Of a stretch of 64,000 nt of DNA, positions 12,301 through 21,769 are shown piece by piece. Both the position numbers and the translations under genes were made by a program. The notes below the pieces were generated by a model, which worked only from the letters and a program-made list of their open reading frames with translations, did not search any database and was not told where the DNA came from. The DNA comes from Arion vulgaris (lineage: Eukaryota; Mollusca; Gastropoda; Stylommatophora; Arionidae). The DNA lies in contig CM036754.1 of assembly GCA_020796225.1 (NCBI GenBank), forward strand, positions 38,496,279-38,560,278. The letters are read 5' to 3'. Within the stretch, counting starts at the first letter, position 1; every line of letters begins with the position of its first letter.

Positions 12301-14717
12301 CTGTAATCTAAATTACAATTACTTCTGAAATCCAAGTAAGGCTTGTCCGAATGATGAGCGACACTGATTATAAGGAAAGCAAACATTTGCAACTACAGCA
12401 ACTCGTGTAAGAACGATTTTCTAGCTAACACTGTATTATCGGTATCAAACAACAGCAACAGCAGCTGATGAGCGGAAAATCATAACGACGGAGATGATGT
12501 GTCTTAAAAGGGCTGCAGGTATGACAATAAGAGACTCCCAATAATAGCAAACAATGAGCGGAAAATCATAACGACGGAGATGATGTGTCTTAAAAGGGCT
12601 GCAGGTATGACAATAAGAGACTCCCAATAATAGCAGACAATGAGCGAAAAATTATAGTGACGGAGGTAATGTGTCTTAGAAGAGCTGCAGGTATGACAAT
12701 AAGAGATACAATTAGAAATGAAGAAATCACAAGAAGACTGGATGTGAAACCAGTAATGCAATTCCTAAAAGAATAAGAAAAGAAATGGTTTGACATCTGA
12801 CAAGAATGCCATGGTATCGTCTACCACAGAGAGCCGTACTGAAAAGGTATAACAAGAACAGAGCAAGAGGAAGACCACACAAAAGATGTAGCGACGGCAT
12901 CAAGAACAGCTTTAAGAAAATGAATAACAGCTTACAAAGTGCCTTAGAACAAGCACACACAAGATCACTACACCCTCCCCCTGCCCGGGTGCACAGCGTG
13001 TTCGTAGCGCGTTGGACTACGGGTGACTAGTCCTCTGTAAGTGCGGGTTCAACTCCGCGGACTGGCAGAAAAGCTACAGGTTCCCCAGATATACGGTGTT
13101 CGTGGCACCGAGCCGAATGATTACGATGTCCATGACACCGAGTCGAAGAGCTTTCAGCTCAAGTGCTTCTGGATCAACAACAACAACAACAACAAAAACA
13201 CCCTCCCTCCCAACACTTCTATTAAGAAGTAAATGGAAGAAGAGAAGAAGTAAAAAAAAAAAAAAAGTCAGAAGCACTATATTAGGCGCCCTGTCAATGC
13301 TTGAATTCTTCATATTGGGCTAACGATAAAAAATGTATAAAATAAAACACACAGATACATCCTTAAATAAATGATTGACTGAATAAATAAATTAGTTATA
13401 TATATATATTCCAGTCGTACCGTTATACGTTACATAGGGCTTGCAAATAATTTCTCTATACCGCTCTGTCCTGGGCAACTCGCTCAATCTCTTCTATGGA
13501 ATTGATTTCAATATTTCTTGCCTCTTTCAGCAATGTTCGTTTCAGAGTATCCCTGGGGAGTCCTCTCTTTCCTGAACCCATTGCCTCCCACTTCAATGCC
13601 TGCTTTGGTATTCTTTGATCATTTCTTATCCAGGTATGCCCAACATATCTGATAACTAATGATTTAACTGATAAATAAATTATTTGAGTAATGAGTGAGT
13701 CCAGAAATGGATAAGGGGATGAACAAAATGAATAAACGAATAAATGATGGAATGATACAATGAATGAATGATGGAATGATACAATGAATAAATGATGGAA
13801 TGATACAATGAATAAATGATGGAATGATACAATGAATAAATGATGGAATGATACAATGAATAAATGATGGAATGATACAATGAATGAAGGATGGAATGAT
13901 ACAATGAATGAAGGATGGAATGATACAATGAATGAAGGATGGAATGATACAATGAATGATGGAATAATACAATGAATGATGGAATGATACAATGAATGAA
14001 GGATGGAATGATACAATGAATGAATGATGGAATGATACAATGATTGAATGATTACATGAATGGAAGAATTAAGAAATAAATAAATCAATTAAATATATCT
14101 TCTTCATCTTTCAGCTCCCAACGGAGCACAGGTCTTCAACACAATTCTTCCAGCACTTGCCCTCCCTTCAAATTCTATCCATGTTTCACCTATCGTTTTA
14201 ATATCGGTCTCCAGCTCTCTTCTCCAGGTTTGTCTAGGTCTGCCTCTACTCCTCGTTCCTTGCGAGTTTCAAAACAGTTCCGGTCTTGCAATGCTTCCGA
14301 CCGTTCTTCTCAAAATGTGTCCTATACATTGCCAGCTTCTTTCTCTTAGCTCTACTTATTGTTGTACTTGTCATGTTTGTTTAAGATTTGTTGGCTTTCT
14401 TTTTTCTTCGGGGTGAGGTAGTCAGCCCCACGAACACCCTACTAAGACACCTCTTACGACATACCTGACATGTACATATTGTTGCATATTCTTTCCTCTC
14501 CTTTCGGTCTCACACAGCACACGGGCGAATACCTACCTTAGTCGCCTCTTACGACAGAAATGTGCCTGTAATCATTTCATTTTCTTTATTACATTCTGTT
14601 CAGGTTAAAGTAAACGGTCAGCACTTTTTGGACTACCAGCACAGACTCCGTCCACTTCAAAGAATAACTCACTTGTTTATTATGAACGATGTCAGCTTGT
14701 CCAATGTCTCGTTCTAA
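3053..14717 (+). CDS. Galectin gene 1: cysteine-rich single-CRD galectin with one microexon
   Basis: Five coding segments join in frame: 3053-3058 (Met-Ser), 6691-6714 (APKKYCNP), 8222-8304, 11655-11871 and 14604-14717, giving 147 residues. All introns are GT-AG; phases are 0, 0, 2 and 0. Galectin features seen: a G-R-x-F-R-I-S-G strand in exon A, F-S-V-N-F in exon B, the invariant Trp in GNW, FPF-PNCPF, and VKVNGQHF with DYQHR and a terminal NDVSLSNV in exon C. There is no signal peptide, as usual for galectins, which leave cells by a non-classical route. The sugar-binding set is eroded: His is kept (HFKHK) but the next Asn and Arg are Lys, the Asn seven residues before Trp is Gly, and W-G-x-E is W-V-G-D. 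Eleven Cys in 147 residues is high. Family assignment is firm; beta-galactoside binding is doubtful. No polyadenylation signal was identified. Confidence 0.88.
3075..3805. repeat. Intron-1 minisatellite of gene 1 (21-25 bp units)
   Basis: About 30 copies of a unit around TTTTCTCTCTCACAGAACCG, starting within 20 bases of the exon 1 donor. Each unit looks like a 3' splice site. The array produces several meaningless open frames on both strands. It ends next to an ACCATGTCGGTATAATG sequence that resembles the end of exon 1. Confidence 0.85.
3842..3945. repeat. 18-bp tandem repeat
   Basis: Four to five copies of a unit around CATTAATCAGATGAACAC inside intron 1 of gene 1. Copy 2 of the duplication lacks this expansion. 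Confidence 0.75.
3954..4262. repeat. 77-bp tandem repeat, four copies
   Basis: Four near-identical 77-bp units beginning CAAAGTTACTTCTCACTGG, still in intron 1 of gene 1. Copy 2 (32450-32690) has the related sequence with a different pattern of repetition. Confidence 0.8.
4752..4922. repeat. 12-bp minisatellite
   Basis: About 14 perfect copies of TCAAACTATATG. The minus strand reads as an open Thr-Tyr-Ser-Leu repeat; I regard this as an artefact of a 12-bp unit. Confidence 0.9.
5075..5265 (-). mobile_element. tRNA-headed SINE-like element, family E
   Basis: The minus strand starts with a tRNA-like head (GGGCGTCTGTAGCTTAGTGG, then a degenerate B box) and a body shared with 61165-61620 (TTTGCCATTGCTTTCTGAA). 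Confidence 0.6.
5506..5870 (-). pseudogene. LINE reverse transcriptase C-terminal fragment
   Basis: The minus strand reads LYQCLVLSVIKYDLAILTL and QMEKLESIQIEVM, typical of the segment between RT and RNase H in Jockey-like LINEs. About 60 bp is duplicated inside it. The flanking part recurs at 33505-33640. Confidence 0.65.
5958..6290 (-). pseudogene. LINE fragment, endonuclease-RT C-terminal family
   Basis: The reverse complement contains degraded forms of a conserved LINE C-terminal segment (an arginine-rich RRMMRIPW-like region). The same fragment recurs at 30060-30480, 33640-33935, 47830-47980 and 55620-55790. Confidence 0.6.
6292..6350. repeat. (CT)n microsatellite
   Basis: An interrupted CT run at the edge of the preceding LINE fragment. 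Confidence 0.9.
6380..6530 (+). pseudogene. LINE 3' tail
   Basis: It reads as RKTWNELVEGLCPNLG, the usual end of an RTE-like LINE protein. It matches 41275-41340 and 46018-46090 next to other microexon flanks. Confidence 0.6.
6691..6714 (+). CDS. Gene 1 microexon, 24 nt (APKKYCNP)
   Basis: It is preceded by AATATTTCAG and followed by GTAAGTACAACG, in phase 0 at both ends. It is the counterpart of 46255-46278 in gene 2 (APQQHCNP), and the flanking intron sequence is shared. I saw no other AG/GTAAGT-bounded microexon in gene 1. Confidence 0.8.
7040..7930 (+). pseudogene. LINE reverse transcriptase relics in intron 2 of gene 1
   Basis: Broken frames such as RMLKRILL-like and EETERIVYTRAI resemble RT C-termini. 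The segments recur at 46440-46660 and 46739-46860 in copy 2. No intact domain is left. Confidence 0.5.
8222..8304 (+). CDS. Gene 1 CRD exon A
   Basis: The 83-nt exon sits between TCACAG and GTGAGT and ends in phase 2. It encodes the first CRD strands, from CVPFTAPIGPC to SGGCA, with a split Arg codon. It is the counterpart of 47188-47270. Confidence 0.88.
8600..8930. repeat. About 82-bp tandem repeat derived from a dispersed repeat
   Basis: Four units containing GTAGCCTGCTGATGACCAGT. Single relatives of the unit lie at 24595-24670 and 47520-47610, so a dispersed element was amplified here. It lies in the A-B intron of gene 1. Confidence 0.75.
9183..9466. repeat. 47-bp tandem repeat, six copies
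   Basis: Near-perfect units beginning AGAGATTATCTGACTCTCAG. They lie directly before an RNase H relic. Confidence 0.85.
9467..9885 (+). pseudogene. LINE RNase H end and downstream domain
   Basis: Frames read GHAGVGDNERAGRIASTAM (RNase H C-terminus), then a segment ending in YLLGETDYLWICPKRNE, across one frameshift. The same family is present at 57870-58410 (-) and 33340-33490 (+). Confidence 0.7.
9935..10712. repeat. 46-bp minisatellite, about 17 copies
   Basis: The unit begins ATTGCTTCATAGAGCCAGTA; variants with GTGCTTGAG or a GAG deletion repeat in higher-order runs. Copy 2 keeps only a single unit-like sequence near 48070-48115, so the array grew after the duplication. Confidence 0.85.
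10725..11012. repeat. Compound 12-/27-bp tandem repeat
   Basis: Mixed units of AATCTACGTAGGTCTTAGTG and a shorter AGTGACTACT form. A single related site is at 48185-48205 in copy 2. Confidence 0.75.
11110..11460 (-). pseudogene. RTE-like LINE reverse transcriptase C-terminal relic
   Basis: The minus strand gives RRKLVTTEIKCLRRMLGV, then GKKVGITSVLNFIKKQQIKW with stops. A 12-bp GCATGGCCGGCC segment is doubled. It is the same LINE family as 17344-17900 (+). Confidence 0.65.
11655..11871 (+). CDS. Gene 1 CRD exon B
   Basis: The 217-nt exon sits between TGTACAG and GTGAGT and encodes the central CRD strands with FSVNF, HFKHK, the core Trp and FPF. It is one codon shorter than exon B of gene 2 just after the Trp. 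It contains eight of the eleven exon-B to linker Cys positions typical of this paralogue pair only in part: Cys are seen after L, K, H, I, E, N and E. Confidence 0.9.
12000..12290 (+). mobile_element. tRNA-derived SINE, family A variant
   Basis: The tRNA-like head has an A-box region GCGAAGTGGTCAAGC and a B box GGGTTCGAATCC, followed by the family body TTGTTGCTGGAGCTACGGAG. The same insertion is present at 50596-50890 in copy 2, so it predates the duplication. Confidence 0.75.
12460..12975 (+). pseudogene. LINE RT C-terminal relic with internal triplication
   Basis: Three repeats of a segment encoding MMCLKRAAGMTIRD lead into RNEEITRRL and RARGRPHKR. The family recurs at 36550-36800 (-) and 58930-59130. 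Confidence 0.65.
12985..13205 (+). mobile_element. SINE-like element, family D
   Basis: The head GTTCGTAGCGCGTTGGACTA with a degenerate B box GGGTTCAACTCC is followed by the body CACCGAGCCGAATGATTACG and an AAC-rich tail. A second copy is at 43203-43410. Confidence 0.7.
13440..13690 (-). pseudogene. LINE RT C-terminal fragment
   Basis: The minus strand reads IRYVGHTWIRNDQRIPKQAL and KRGLPRDTLKRTLLKEARNI, a typical LINE C-terminus. It is duplicated at 51130-51370. Confidence 0.7.
13720..14060. repeat. About 24-bp minisatellite
   Basis: Units built on GGAATGATACAATGAATGAA. The equivalent site in copy 2 (51420-51880) has a different 28-bp version, so the arrays have diverged in unit and number. 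Long minus-strand frames here are artefacts. Confidence 0.85.
14105..14350 (-). pseudogene. LINE 3' tail
   Basis: The minus strand resembles GHTLRRTVGSIARP and RRELETDIKTIGETW, ending near LCSVGS/LCAPLGAE. The same tail is present at 29500-29740 (-). Confidence 0.6.
14604..14717 (+). CDS. Gene 1 CRD exon C (last coding exon)
   Basis: It follows a TTCTGTTCAG acceptor. It encodes VKVNGQHFLDYQHR through NDVSLSNV and ends in TAA at 14715-14717. Gly of the usual GDV is Asn. No AATAAA was seen close downstream. Confidence 0.88.
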   Translation, partial: VKVNGQHFLDYQHRLRPLQRITHLFIMNDVSLSNVSF

Positions 14718-15275
14718 GGATACAGATCTTCTACTCACGAGAACACCAATAACTTGGTTTTTTTTTTAAACATAAAAATGTAACCACTTTAAATTATATA
14801 CTATAGGGATTTTTTGGGGGAAAGGGGGGTGAATCTACAACAATAACCATCCTGCAAGAATTATAAGTCAAATTTGGTGTAGCTAGACAAGAACACTATG
14901 CTGGTAGCCAAAGAAGAATAGTAAACCAATAAGGAACCAGTGACAATAGTTGTCACACGCTGAGAGACATACTAAGGAGGAGGAGATCGGATCACTTATA
15001 GACTAATTGGTCGATGTGCAGTGATGATGATCCGACGACTAAACTAAACTAGAGGGCTGTTTTTAGAAGAAAGGTCTGTGAGTCGTTGGGTGCTATGTTT
15101 CACACATTCTTATAATTTCAATACTCACAAATATTGATTGTTAAACACAGATAATATATTCATTCGATGTTACAATGTTTACAAATTTCATACAACGTGT
15201 CTGCAAAATGATTTTACTCGTGCCCATACAACTTGTCTGTAGAACTACCTTACTCGTGTTCTGGCCAGGGCTATC
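14718..15275. other. Gene 1 3' flank, no gene
   Basis: It contains a poly(T) run, a G-rich stretch at 14813-14832 and sequence shared with the gene 2 3' flank. No polyadenylation signal was recognised. Confidence 0.5.
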
Positions 15276-15560
15276 TGTAACCAAAAACTGGTTACTCAGT
15301 GTCAGAAAGAGAATATGAACACTATCATCCAAAAGAAACACTGGAGATAGATCGAACATGTGATATGCAAGAAGACTTAACTCTGTCACGAAAACTGCAC
15401 TTAGATTAACACTAGAAGGTAAACGAAAACGTAGAAGGTCAATTAAGACCTGGAGGAGAACAGTAGAAGACGAACTGTAAAACAATGAAACAAAGCTGGA
15501 TCACAATATAGAAGACATCCAAGAACGGAGAAGAATAGTGTGCATATTTTGTTGTTGTTC
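15276..15560 (+). pseudogene. LINE C-terminal tail
   Basis: It reads LTLEGKRKRRRSIKTWRRT and NIEDIQERRRIVCIFCC across stops. The duplicate at 52910-53210 keeps a longer frame. Both are directly upstream of a 21-bp minisatellite. Confidence 0.65.
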
Positions 15561-15669
15561 TAAGTATGACTTATGTATTGTTGATAGTAGACAGAAAAAG
15601 TAGATGTTAAATAAATTGATCTCATTAAATATTTTTTTTCAGTGTCTCATTTTATTGTTTTTTACTCTT

Positions 15670-16350
15670 TCACATTGTATTGGTGATGTTAGATCTGTTA
15701 TTGTTGATGTTAGAGCTGTTATTGTTGATGTTAGAGCTGTTATTGTTGATGTTAGAGCTGTTATTGTTGATGTTAGAGCTGTTATTGTTGATGTTAGATC
15801 TGTTATTGTTGATGTTAGGGCTGTTATTGTTGATGTTAGAGCTGTTATTGTTGATGTTAGAGCTGTTATTGTTGATGTTAGAGCTGTTATTGTTGATGTT
15901 AGAGCTGTTATTGTTGATGTTAGATCTGTTATTGTTGATATTTGATCTGTTATTGTTGATGCTAGATCTGTTATTGTTGATATTTGATCTGTTATTGTTG
16001 ATGCTAGATCTGTTATTGTTGATGTTAGAGATGTTGTTGTTGATGTTCGAGCTGATATTGTTGATGTTAGAGCTGTTATTGTTGATGTTAGAGCTGTTAT
16101 TGTTGATGTTAGAGCTGTTATTGTTGATCTTAGAGCAATTATTGTTGATGTTAGAGTTGGTATTGTTGATGTTAGATCTGCTATTGTTGATGTTAGAGCT
16201 GTTATTGTTGATGTTAGATCTGTTATTGTTGATGTTAGAGCTGTTGTTGTTGATGTTAGAGTTGTTATTTTTGATGTTAGAGTTGGTATTGTTGATGTTA
16301 GATCTGTTATTGTTGATGTTAGATCTGTTATTGTTGATGTTTTAACCGTT
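15670..16350. repeat. 21-bp minisatellite, about 31 copies
   Basis: The unit includes TTGATGTTAGAGCTGTTATT. Because 21 is a multiple of three, all frames stay open (Leu-rich or Val-Asp-Val-Arg). Copy 2 has a shorter array at 53325-53810. I do not regard it as coding. Confidence 0.9.
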
Positions 16351-16539
16351 ATTGTTGTACTTTAATGTTACTGTTGTTGATCTATTACGATCTTGTTGAT
16401 GTTAATGTCTTTAGAAGTTGTTGCATTTAATACAAATACACATTGCTGCTGTTGTTTTTAGAGCTTCCTTTTTAGAGTTGTTTAGATTTACTGAATCAAA
16501 CGGGAAAATGTTCTGAAAATTTCCCAAAGGCTACGCCAT

Positions 16540-17343
16540 TACTATCCAGTCACAGCTTAATGATTCACAAATAGGATTACGGAAGAACAGAAGATGTACC
16601 GACGGAATATTCGCCCCCAGGCTGTTAGTGGAAAGAACTGACAAATTTGATAAACACTTTCACGTTGCGTTTTTGTGGATCAGGAAAAGGCGTTCGACCT
16701 CGTAGACAGACACAGGTTGTGGAAATTATTGTCTATCTACGGTGTTAATGACCACTTAATAAATCTATGCAAGAGCATCTATAAAACAACTTGTGTACAG
16801 CTAGAATAAACACAAGCCTATCAGAAATGTTTCACGTTAGGTCAGGAGTAAGACAAGGATACGTACCATCACCGCTGCTGTTTATTCCATATATTGAGAA
16901 AATCTGTTAAATAGCTAACTTCAGTGAATGGAAAATCCTTAAACGAATTTCTAATATTGCTTACAATCAGGCAATCATATCAACAACAGAGAAACAGCTA
17001 CAACAGCACATCAGAATCCAGTTAATCTGCAATGAATACAATATGAAAATAAACATTTACAAAAACAAAGTAATAACATTCGCTAGAGAGATAACGCTAC
17101 CAATATCTCCTTCGACAAACATCAATTGAAACATGTCAAAGACTTTACATACCTAGGAAATATTTCATCAAATTGAAGAATAAATAACAAAGTCCAACAT
17201 AGATGCAACAAAGTAAATAACGAAGTCCAACATACGAATAGATGCAACAAAGTAAATAAATCATAGGATAAATGACACCAATTTCTAAATGCAAACATGT
17301 CACCATGAACATTAAAAGATCATTGCTCAACAAAATACTTCTC
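16540..17343 (+). pseudogene. Heavily decayed LINE reverse transcriptase
   Basis: Scattered in-frame pieces resemble RT: a DGIFAPRLLVER-like start, a fingers/palm D-Q-E-K-A-F-D-like sequence and SIYGVNDHLINLC. The duplicate at 54000-54960 is similarly broken and carries a SINE insertion. Confidence 0.6.
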
Positions 17344-17900
17344 CCAACTTAATGCTGTCAGTGCCAAACCTGGATGCTGACATCAAACGATAGAAGAAAA
17401 CTAGTCACGACAGATATAAAGTGTCAACGAAGTATGCTGGAGGTATCAAGAATTGACAGGTTAGTAAATGAAGACATCAAGAAAAAAGTTGCTACAACAT
17501 CAACAATGAACTTCATCAAGAAAAAAGTTACTACAACATCAATATTGAACTTCATCAAGAAAAAAGTTACTACAACATCAATATTGAACTTCATCAAGAA
17601 AAAAGTTGCTACAACATCAATATTGAACTTCATCAAGAAAAAAGTTGCACAACATCAATATTGAACTTCATCAAGAAAAAAGTTACTACAACATCAATAT
17701 TGAACTTCATCAAGAAAAAAGTTGCTACAATATCAATATTGAACTTCATCAAGAAAAAAGTTGCTACAACATCAATATTGAACTTCATCAAGAAAAAAGT
17801 TACTACAACATCAATATTGAACTTCATCAAGAAAAAAGTTGCTACAACATCAATATTGAACTTCATCAAGAAAAATAAAAAAATCGAAGACAAAATAAAC
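17344..17900 (+). pseudogene. LINE C-terminus with an in-frame 39-bp expansion
   Basis: It reads RRKLVTTDIKCQRSMLEV, then NEDIKKKVATTSTMNFIKKK, after which the 13-codon piece (KKKVTTTSILNFI) repeats about ten times. It is the same LINE family as 11110-11460, where the piece is single. Confidence 0.75.
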
Positions 17901-18214
17901 TATTACTACTACATGTAATAACCCTTTATTAAGACCACACTACGTATACACGGATATAACACAACAAGGGCAACTCATCTGGTTCTGATACACAAATTAA
18001 ATCTCCCACACCTACGCTTAACGGCATGAGTAGACAGTCAACTCAATCTTCCATCTAGGGAAAAGACAATAGACACAAATAAAATAACGTGCAGATATTT
18101 TTTTTTAAATAAAATTTGAAGCACAACAATTACTCCCCAAGAAAACCCCCACCTGATAAGAAATGTAACATCTGATTTATAAAGTGTAAAATGGTTGACA
18201 AGAGACCCGTACTT

Positions 18215-18328
18215 TTAGATTTTGGCCTGACTCGGTCTGACGTCCCATGTAACGTTGAGGTGAGTTATTCTTTGGTAGGGATGAATGCGATGATTGAAAT
18301 CCACAAAGTGTTGATTGTTCACTGTGAC
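18215..18328 (-). pseudogene. Orphan galectin exon C, a truncated duplicate of gene 3
   Basis: The minus strand reads as a full-length 114-nt galectin last exon after a TTTAG acceptor. It begins VTVNNQHFVDFNHR and ends in TAA at the same position as gene 3 exon C. It has no indel or premature stop but carries three changes near the end: Gly to Trp and Leu to Pro in the GDVRL motif, and Val to Ala. No matching exon A or B was found between here and 30 kb on the minus strand. The similarity to the gene 3 region stops just beyond this exon (about 18.66 versus 57.76 kb), inside what is the B-C intron of gene 3. I infer a dead duplicate left by the duplication breakpoint, although the exon itself is still open. 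Confidence 0.8.
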
Positions 18329-18389
18329 CTAAACAGAAGATTGGGTAAAACATTATTATTCACATTTTTGGTAAATTGATTGAGAGAAT

Positions 18390-18535
18390 GATTGATTGAT
18401 TGATTAGTGAGTAGCGCAGTTGTTAGTGAACTCACTTCTTAGGCTAGTGGTCTGGATTTAATTCCACAATGGGAGTGGTATATTTTTCCATCCATGACGG
18501 CCCTCAGGTTGCCCCAAATCTTTACGTTGTGGAAA
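18390..18535 (+). mobile_element. tRNA-headed SINE, family B (partial)
   Basis: The head AGTGAACTCACTTCTTAGGC and the phrase TGGTCTGGATTTAATTCCAC match the fuller copy at 57050-57310 and relatives at 63005-63285. Confidence 0.7.
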
Positions 18536-18539
18536 CAGC

Positions 18540-18975
18540 AACGAAGACACTGAAATGAATAACAGCTGGAGCACAACCCAGAATATAGTCAAGAATAGAG
18601 AAGAATTGTGTACATTAGTATTTGCCCTAAGCTACAGGGGGCGTCACAGGCTAGATGAGAGAGAGAGAAAGAAAGAGAGAGAGAGAGAAAGGGGTGTAAA
18701 ATTATGTAATTATATTTCAAATGTGTATTGTCAATGAAGACCACTACTCAGATATAAAGATGTCTGCAAAGCCTCAATGAAAAACTTTTCTATAGGTCCC
18801 AGCACATGGGAAAAACTACTTGCTGACAGAGTTGTGTGGACAACTAATTGATAAAGGCGCAGTCTTTGAGAAAAGACTTATGTATGAGCTGAAAGACAAG
18901 AGAAAAGCGAAAACTCAGAAGTTGTCACAGTAAAACACTTTGTACTATGACCAACAGACGACCGTCTGTAAAGAC
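18540..18975 (+). pseudogene. LINE 3' tails, two fragments
   Basis: An NIEDIQ-type tail is followed by a segment matching KASMKNFSIGSSTWE and MYELKDKR, as at 25640-25870. Duplication copy 1 ends inside this stretch. Confidence 0.55.
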
Positions 18976-18979
18976 GAAA

Positions 18980-19172
18980 AAGGCCATATATTGTCAATGT
19001 TTGGAGATATGTATTTTTGTTTCAACTACTATTAGCAGTATATTTAGAAGTGAAAGTATTATTGTGAAATTGTAAATTAATTATGTTAAACATTATATAG
19101 TTCATGAAGAAGTAAACTATATCCTTATGCAATTACGGAAATAGATGTGTCAATTTATGTTATTGTGATTAA

Positions 19173-19269
<97 letters not shown>

Positions 19270-19868
19270 AAATAAAATTTTGGTATGTTGAGATATGTTA
19301 AATATATTAATATATTAACAATTTAACAGTAATTTATCATAATTCTTTGTCTTTGACAGTTTTACGCTATTATAAATGACCAGACATAGAGAGTTTTCAA
19401 ATTGGTCTTTTGTCAACTGATTACTTGTCAACCATTGTTCTCCACACTATAATGAAATAAAACTCTTTAAAATTAATTTATTCTTGAATTATTATATTCT
19501 ACAGTGTTAATACAATTTCATTTCAATTTTAACAATTTGTTTTCTTACTTCTCATTCATTCACAAAATCTCATTACAATTAAGAATTGTCAATATATTTT
19601 CGTTAACTGGTAAATATTTTTAAACGACTTTTTAGTAATAGATAACGTGTTACCTTGTCAAAGAACTAAACTGTTTACATTTTTGTCGTAGCATAATTCT
19701 TTTACAATGAGGATTAACAAAGTAACTCATCACTGTAATTTGCACATCGTTAGCTACTTATATTGTGACCAGTTCATACAGATATAACTTTATAATTCTA
19801 TTATATAACACACTAAAACTGCAAAATATTCTAGAGCTACATATGAAATTTGATTATATTTTAACAAA
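18980..19868. other. AT-rich non-coding stretch with (AT)n
   Basis: Contains an almost pure (TA)n run at about 19165-19268. No gene or transposon end was recognised. Confidence 0.7.
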
Positions 19869-19989
19869 ATAGTGTAGGGAAACAGGAGCACAATGGGTCA
19901 CGTGGTACAGTGTGTCATTAAAGATAACTATGTACAGAAATCAGGGAAACAATACAAAATATTCTAAAGTTACATCTCTTTCCTTATTA

Positions 19990-20290
19990 TGCCATCATTG
20001 TCACTTTGAAAGTTTGGTGTTGAAACTAAGACTTTTACAGTTAAAATTTAGTTATACGTGTCTGTACTAAATATTGACATCTTTGCTTATTATGCCATCA
20101 TTGTCACTTTGAAAGCTTGGTGTTGAAACTCAGACTTTTACAGTTAAAGTTTAGTTATACGTGTCTGAACTAAATATTGACATCTTTGCTTATTATGCCA
20201 TCATTGTCACTTTGAAAGCTTGGTGTTGAAACTCAGACTTTTACAGTTAAAGTTTAGTTTTACGTGTCTGAACTAAATATTGACATCACG
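19990..20290. repeat. About 102-bp tandem repeat, three copies
   Basis: Units contain ATTATGCCATCATTGTCACT and GACTTTTACAGTTAAA, within the left part of the DNA transposon relic. Confidence 0.8.
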
Positions 20291-21618
20291 GGAAAAATTG
20301 TTAAGATTTACAACAGGCGTAAGCAAGCCATTACTTTTTATTGCTCTAATCTTATTTGTAGTATTAGAAATGCACCTAATGAAGATCAGAAGTAATATTC
20401 ACCATAAGAGAGAAAGGGTAGCATTTTTTCCACGGTGTGTGGTAGTGGGGCAGAGTGGGTCACACCAACGAGGGGTACAGTGGGTCATGACCTGTAGGTC
20501 AGGAATTACCATTTCTGATGTTGGAGAACTCGTGGGAAATACATTTGTGCAAGCATTCACTCCTTCCAATATTCAGTGTGTGTATTGTATGGCTTGTGGT
20601 ATTTATCACTTCAACAAAATGATTTTTACTGAATATAATTTCTTACCTTCAACTGTAACGGACCATACTTCAATTGCATCTACCAGCACAGTGCAAAACA
20701 AAATTAGTGAAACTAAACTGTAGGCCTACAATACATGTGACTGTAGGACAAGATGGTAGGCCTACATGTTCCCCTGTTTGTATTCCGTCTACAGTGATAC
20801 ACAGTTCTATAGTAACACCAGCACAAATTTCTCCACATCGTCAAGTAATTTCAAAACCATCTACACTAAGTCAGCGTAAAAAGAGGGACAAGACAACGAT
20901 CTTAACTGATACCTCTGTAACAAAAAAATGTTTGAAGCAGAACTGCTTTCCAAAATATAAAAAAACTCTAAATCTAAAAAAAATAAAAAAGGTGTAGACC
21001 TAACCTAGATTGGAAAGAAGATTCTGTTCCAACCTTGTATTACACAAGAAGATTATAATAGTGAACAAGCTGAGGATTTCAACTCAGGAAGTGAACCTGA
21101 GGTGTCAGATCTACCTACTTTGTAAACTAATGACATTGATTTAGTAACTGATATAGATCACTTAAAACCAGGGCATTATGTGTTAATTAAATTTGCAACC
21201 AAAACGTCAATAGTCCATTATTCTGCAAAAATATCACGCGTGAACAACTGTCTCAAAGAATGGGAGGTTTCATTACTTGAAATTTCACAAAACACAAAAG
21301 GCAATCATTATGCCTATTGAGCCTGAGGAATTTGTTACAGATCCTCATGAAACTGCCGCCTCCTGTTGAGCATGTGGGGACTGAAAGAATGCGAACGCGG
21401 TTTATTTTTCCTGTGGATTTGTCCTATTTTATTCTCCAGTGATACAGATAATCTCCATGTTGTTCAGCCTTGTATGTGAAAGATGTCAGAAGTTAGAAAA
21501 AAAACATTTTACATCTGTTGTGAAGCTTGTCATGTGTGTTAATTTTTGACCCACTGTGCCCCTAGTACCGAACCACTGTGCCCCTATACTGGGGTACAGC
21601 GGGTCCTAAGGATAAGGA

Positions 21619-21769
21619 CAGTGGCGGCCCGTGGTCATTTTTCTTGGTGGGGCCAGACACACATCTTCGGAAAAATCAATACTATTATTTGTCTATTACG
21701 GAAAGTTATTTCCCTTTCGGTTTATGGTGGGGCAGGGCCCCACTGGCCCTTAATGACGAGCCGTCCCTG
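21619..21769. mobile_element. hAT-like MITE nested in the DNA transposon
   Basis: It begins CAGTGGCGGCCCGTGG and ends GAGCCGTCCCTG, inverted ends of the hAT CAG...CTG type. The 8-bp flanks GATAAGGA and GATAGGAT match at only five positions, so the target duplication is eroded or the ends are slightly off. Confidence 0.55.

Larger units (their letters stand above)
1930..18660. repeat. Segmental duplication, copy 1
   Basis: Order shared with 30830-57760: upstream 30-bp-type array, promoter, Met-Ser exon, intron-1 minisatellite, conserved TTAGCGCGAGACAACTAACG block, LINE relics, APxx microexon, CRD exons, LINE tail, 21-bp array, RT relic and orphan exon C. Boundaries were judged by eye where similarity fades, so they are good to perhaps 100 bases. 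Copy 1 lacks the segment matching about 34.0-46.0 kb. Confidence 0.8.

Noticed and set aside
12460..12500. Hammerhead ribozyme core (CTGATGAG followed by GAAAA)
   Set aside because: There is no stem between the two conserved strings and no pairing for the other helices; the sequence belongs to a LINE relic.
15604..16345. Leu-rich frames of up to 221 codons
   Set aside because: They are produced by the 21-bp minisatellite in three frames at once; the same is seen at 53058-53804, where the start is a LINE tail.
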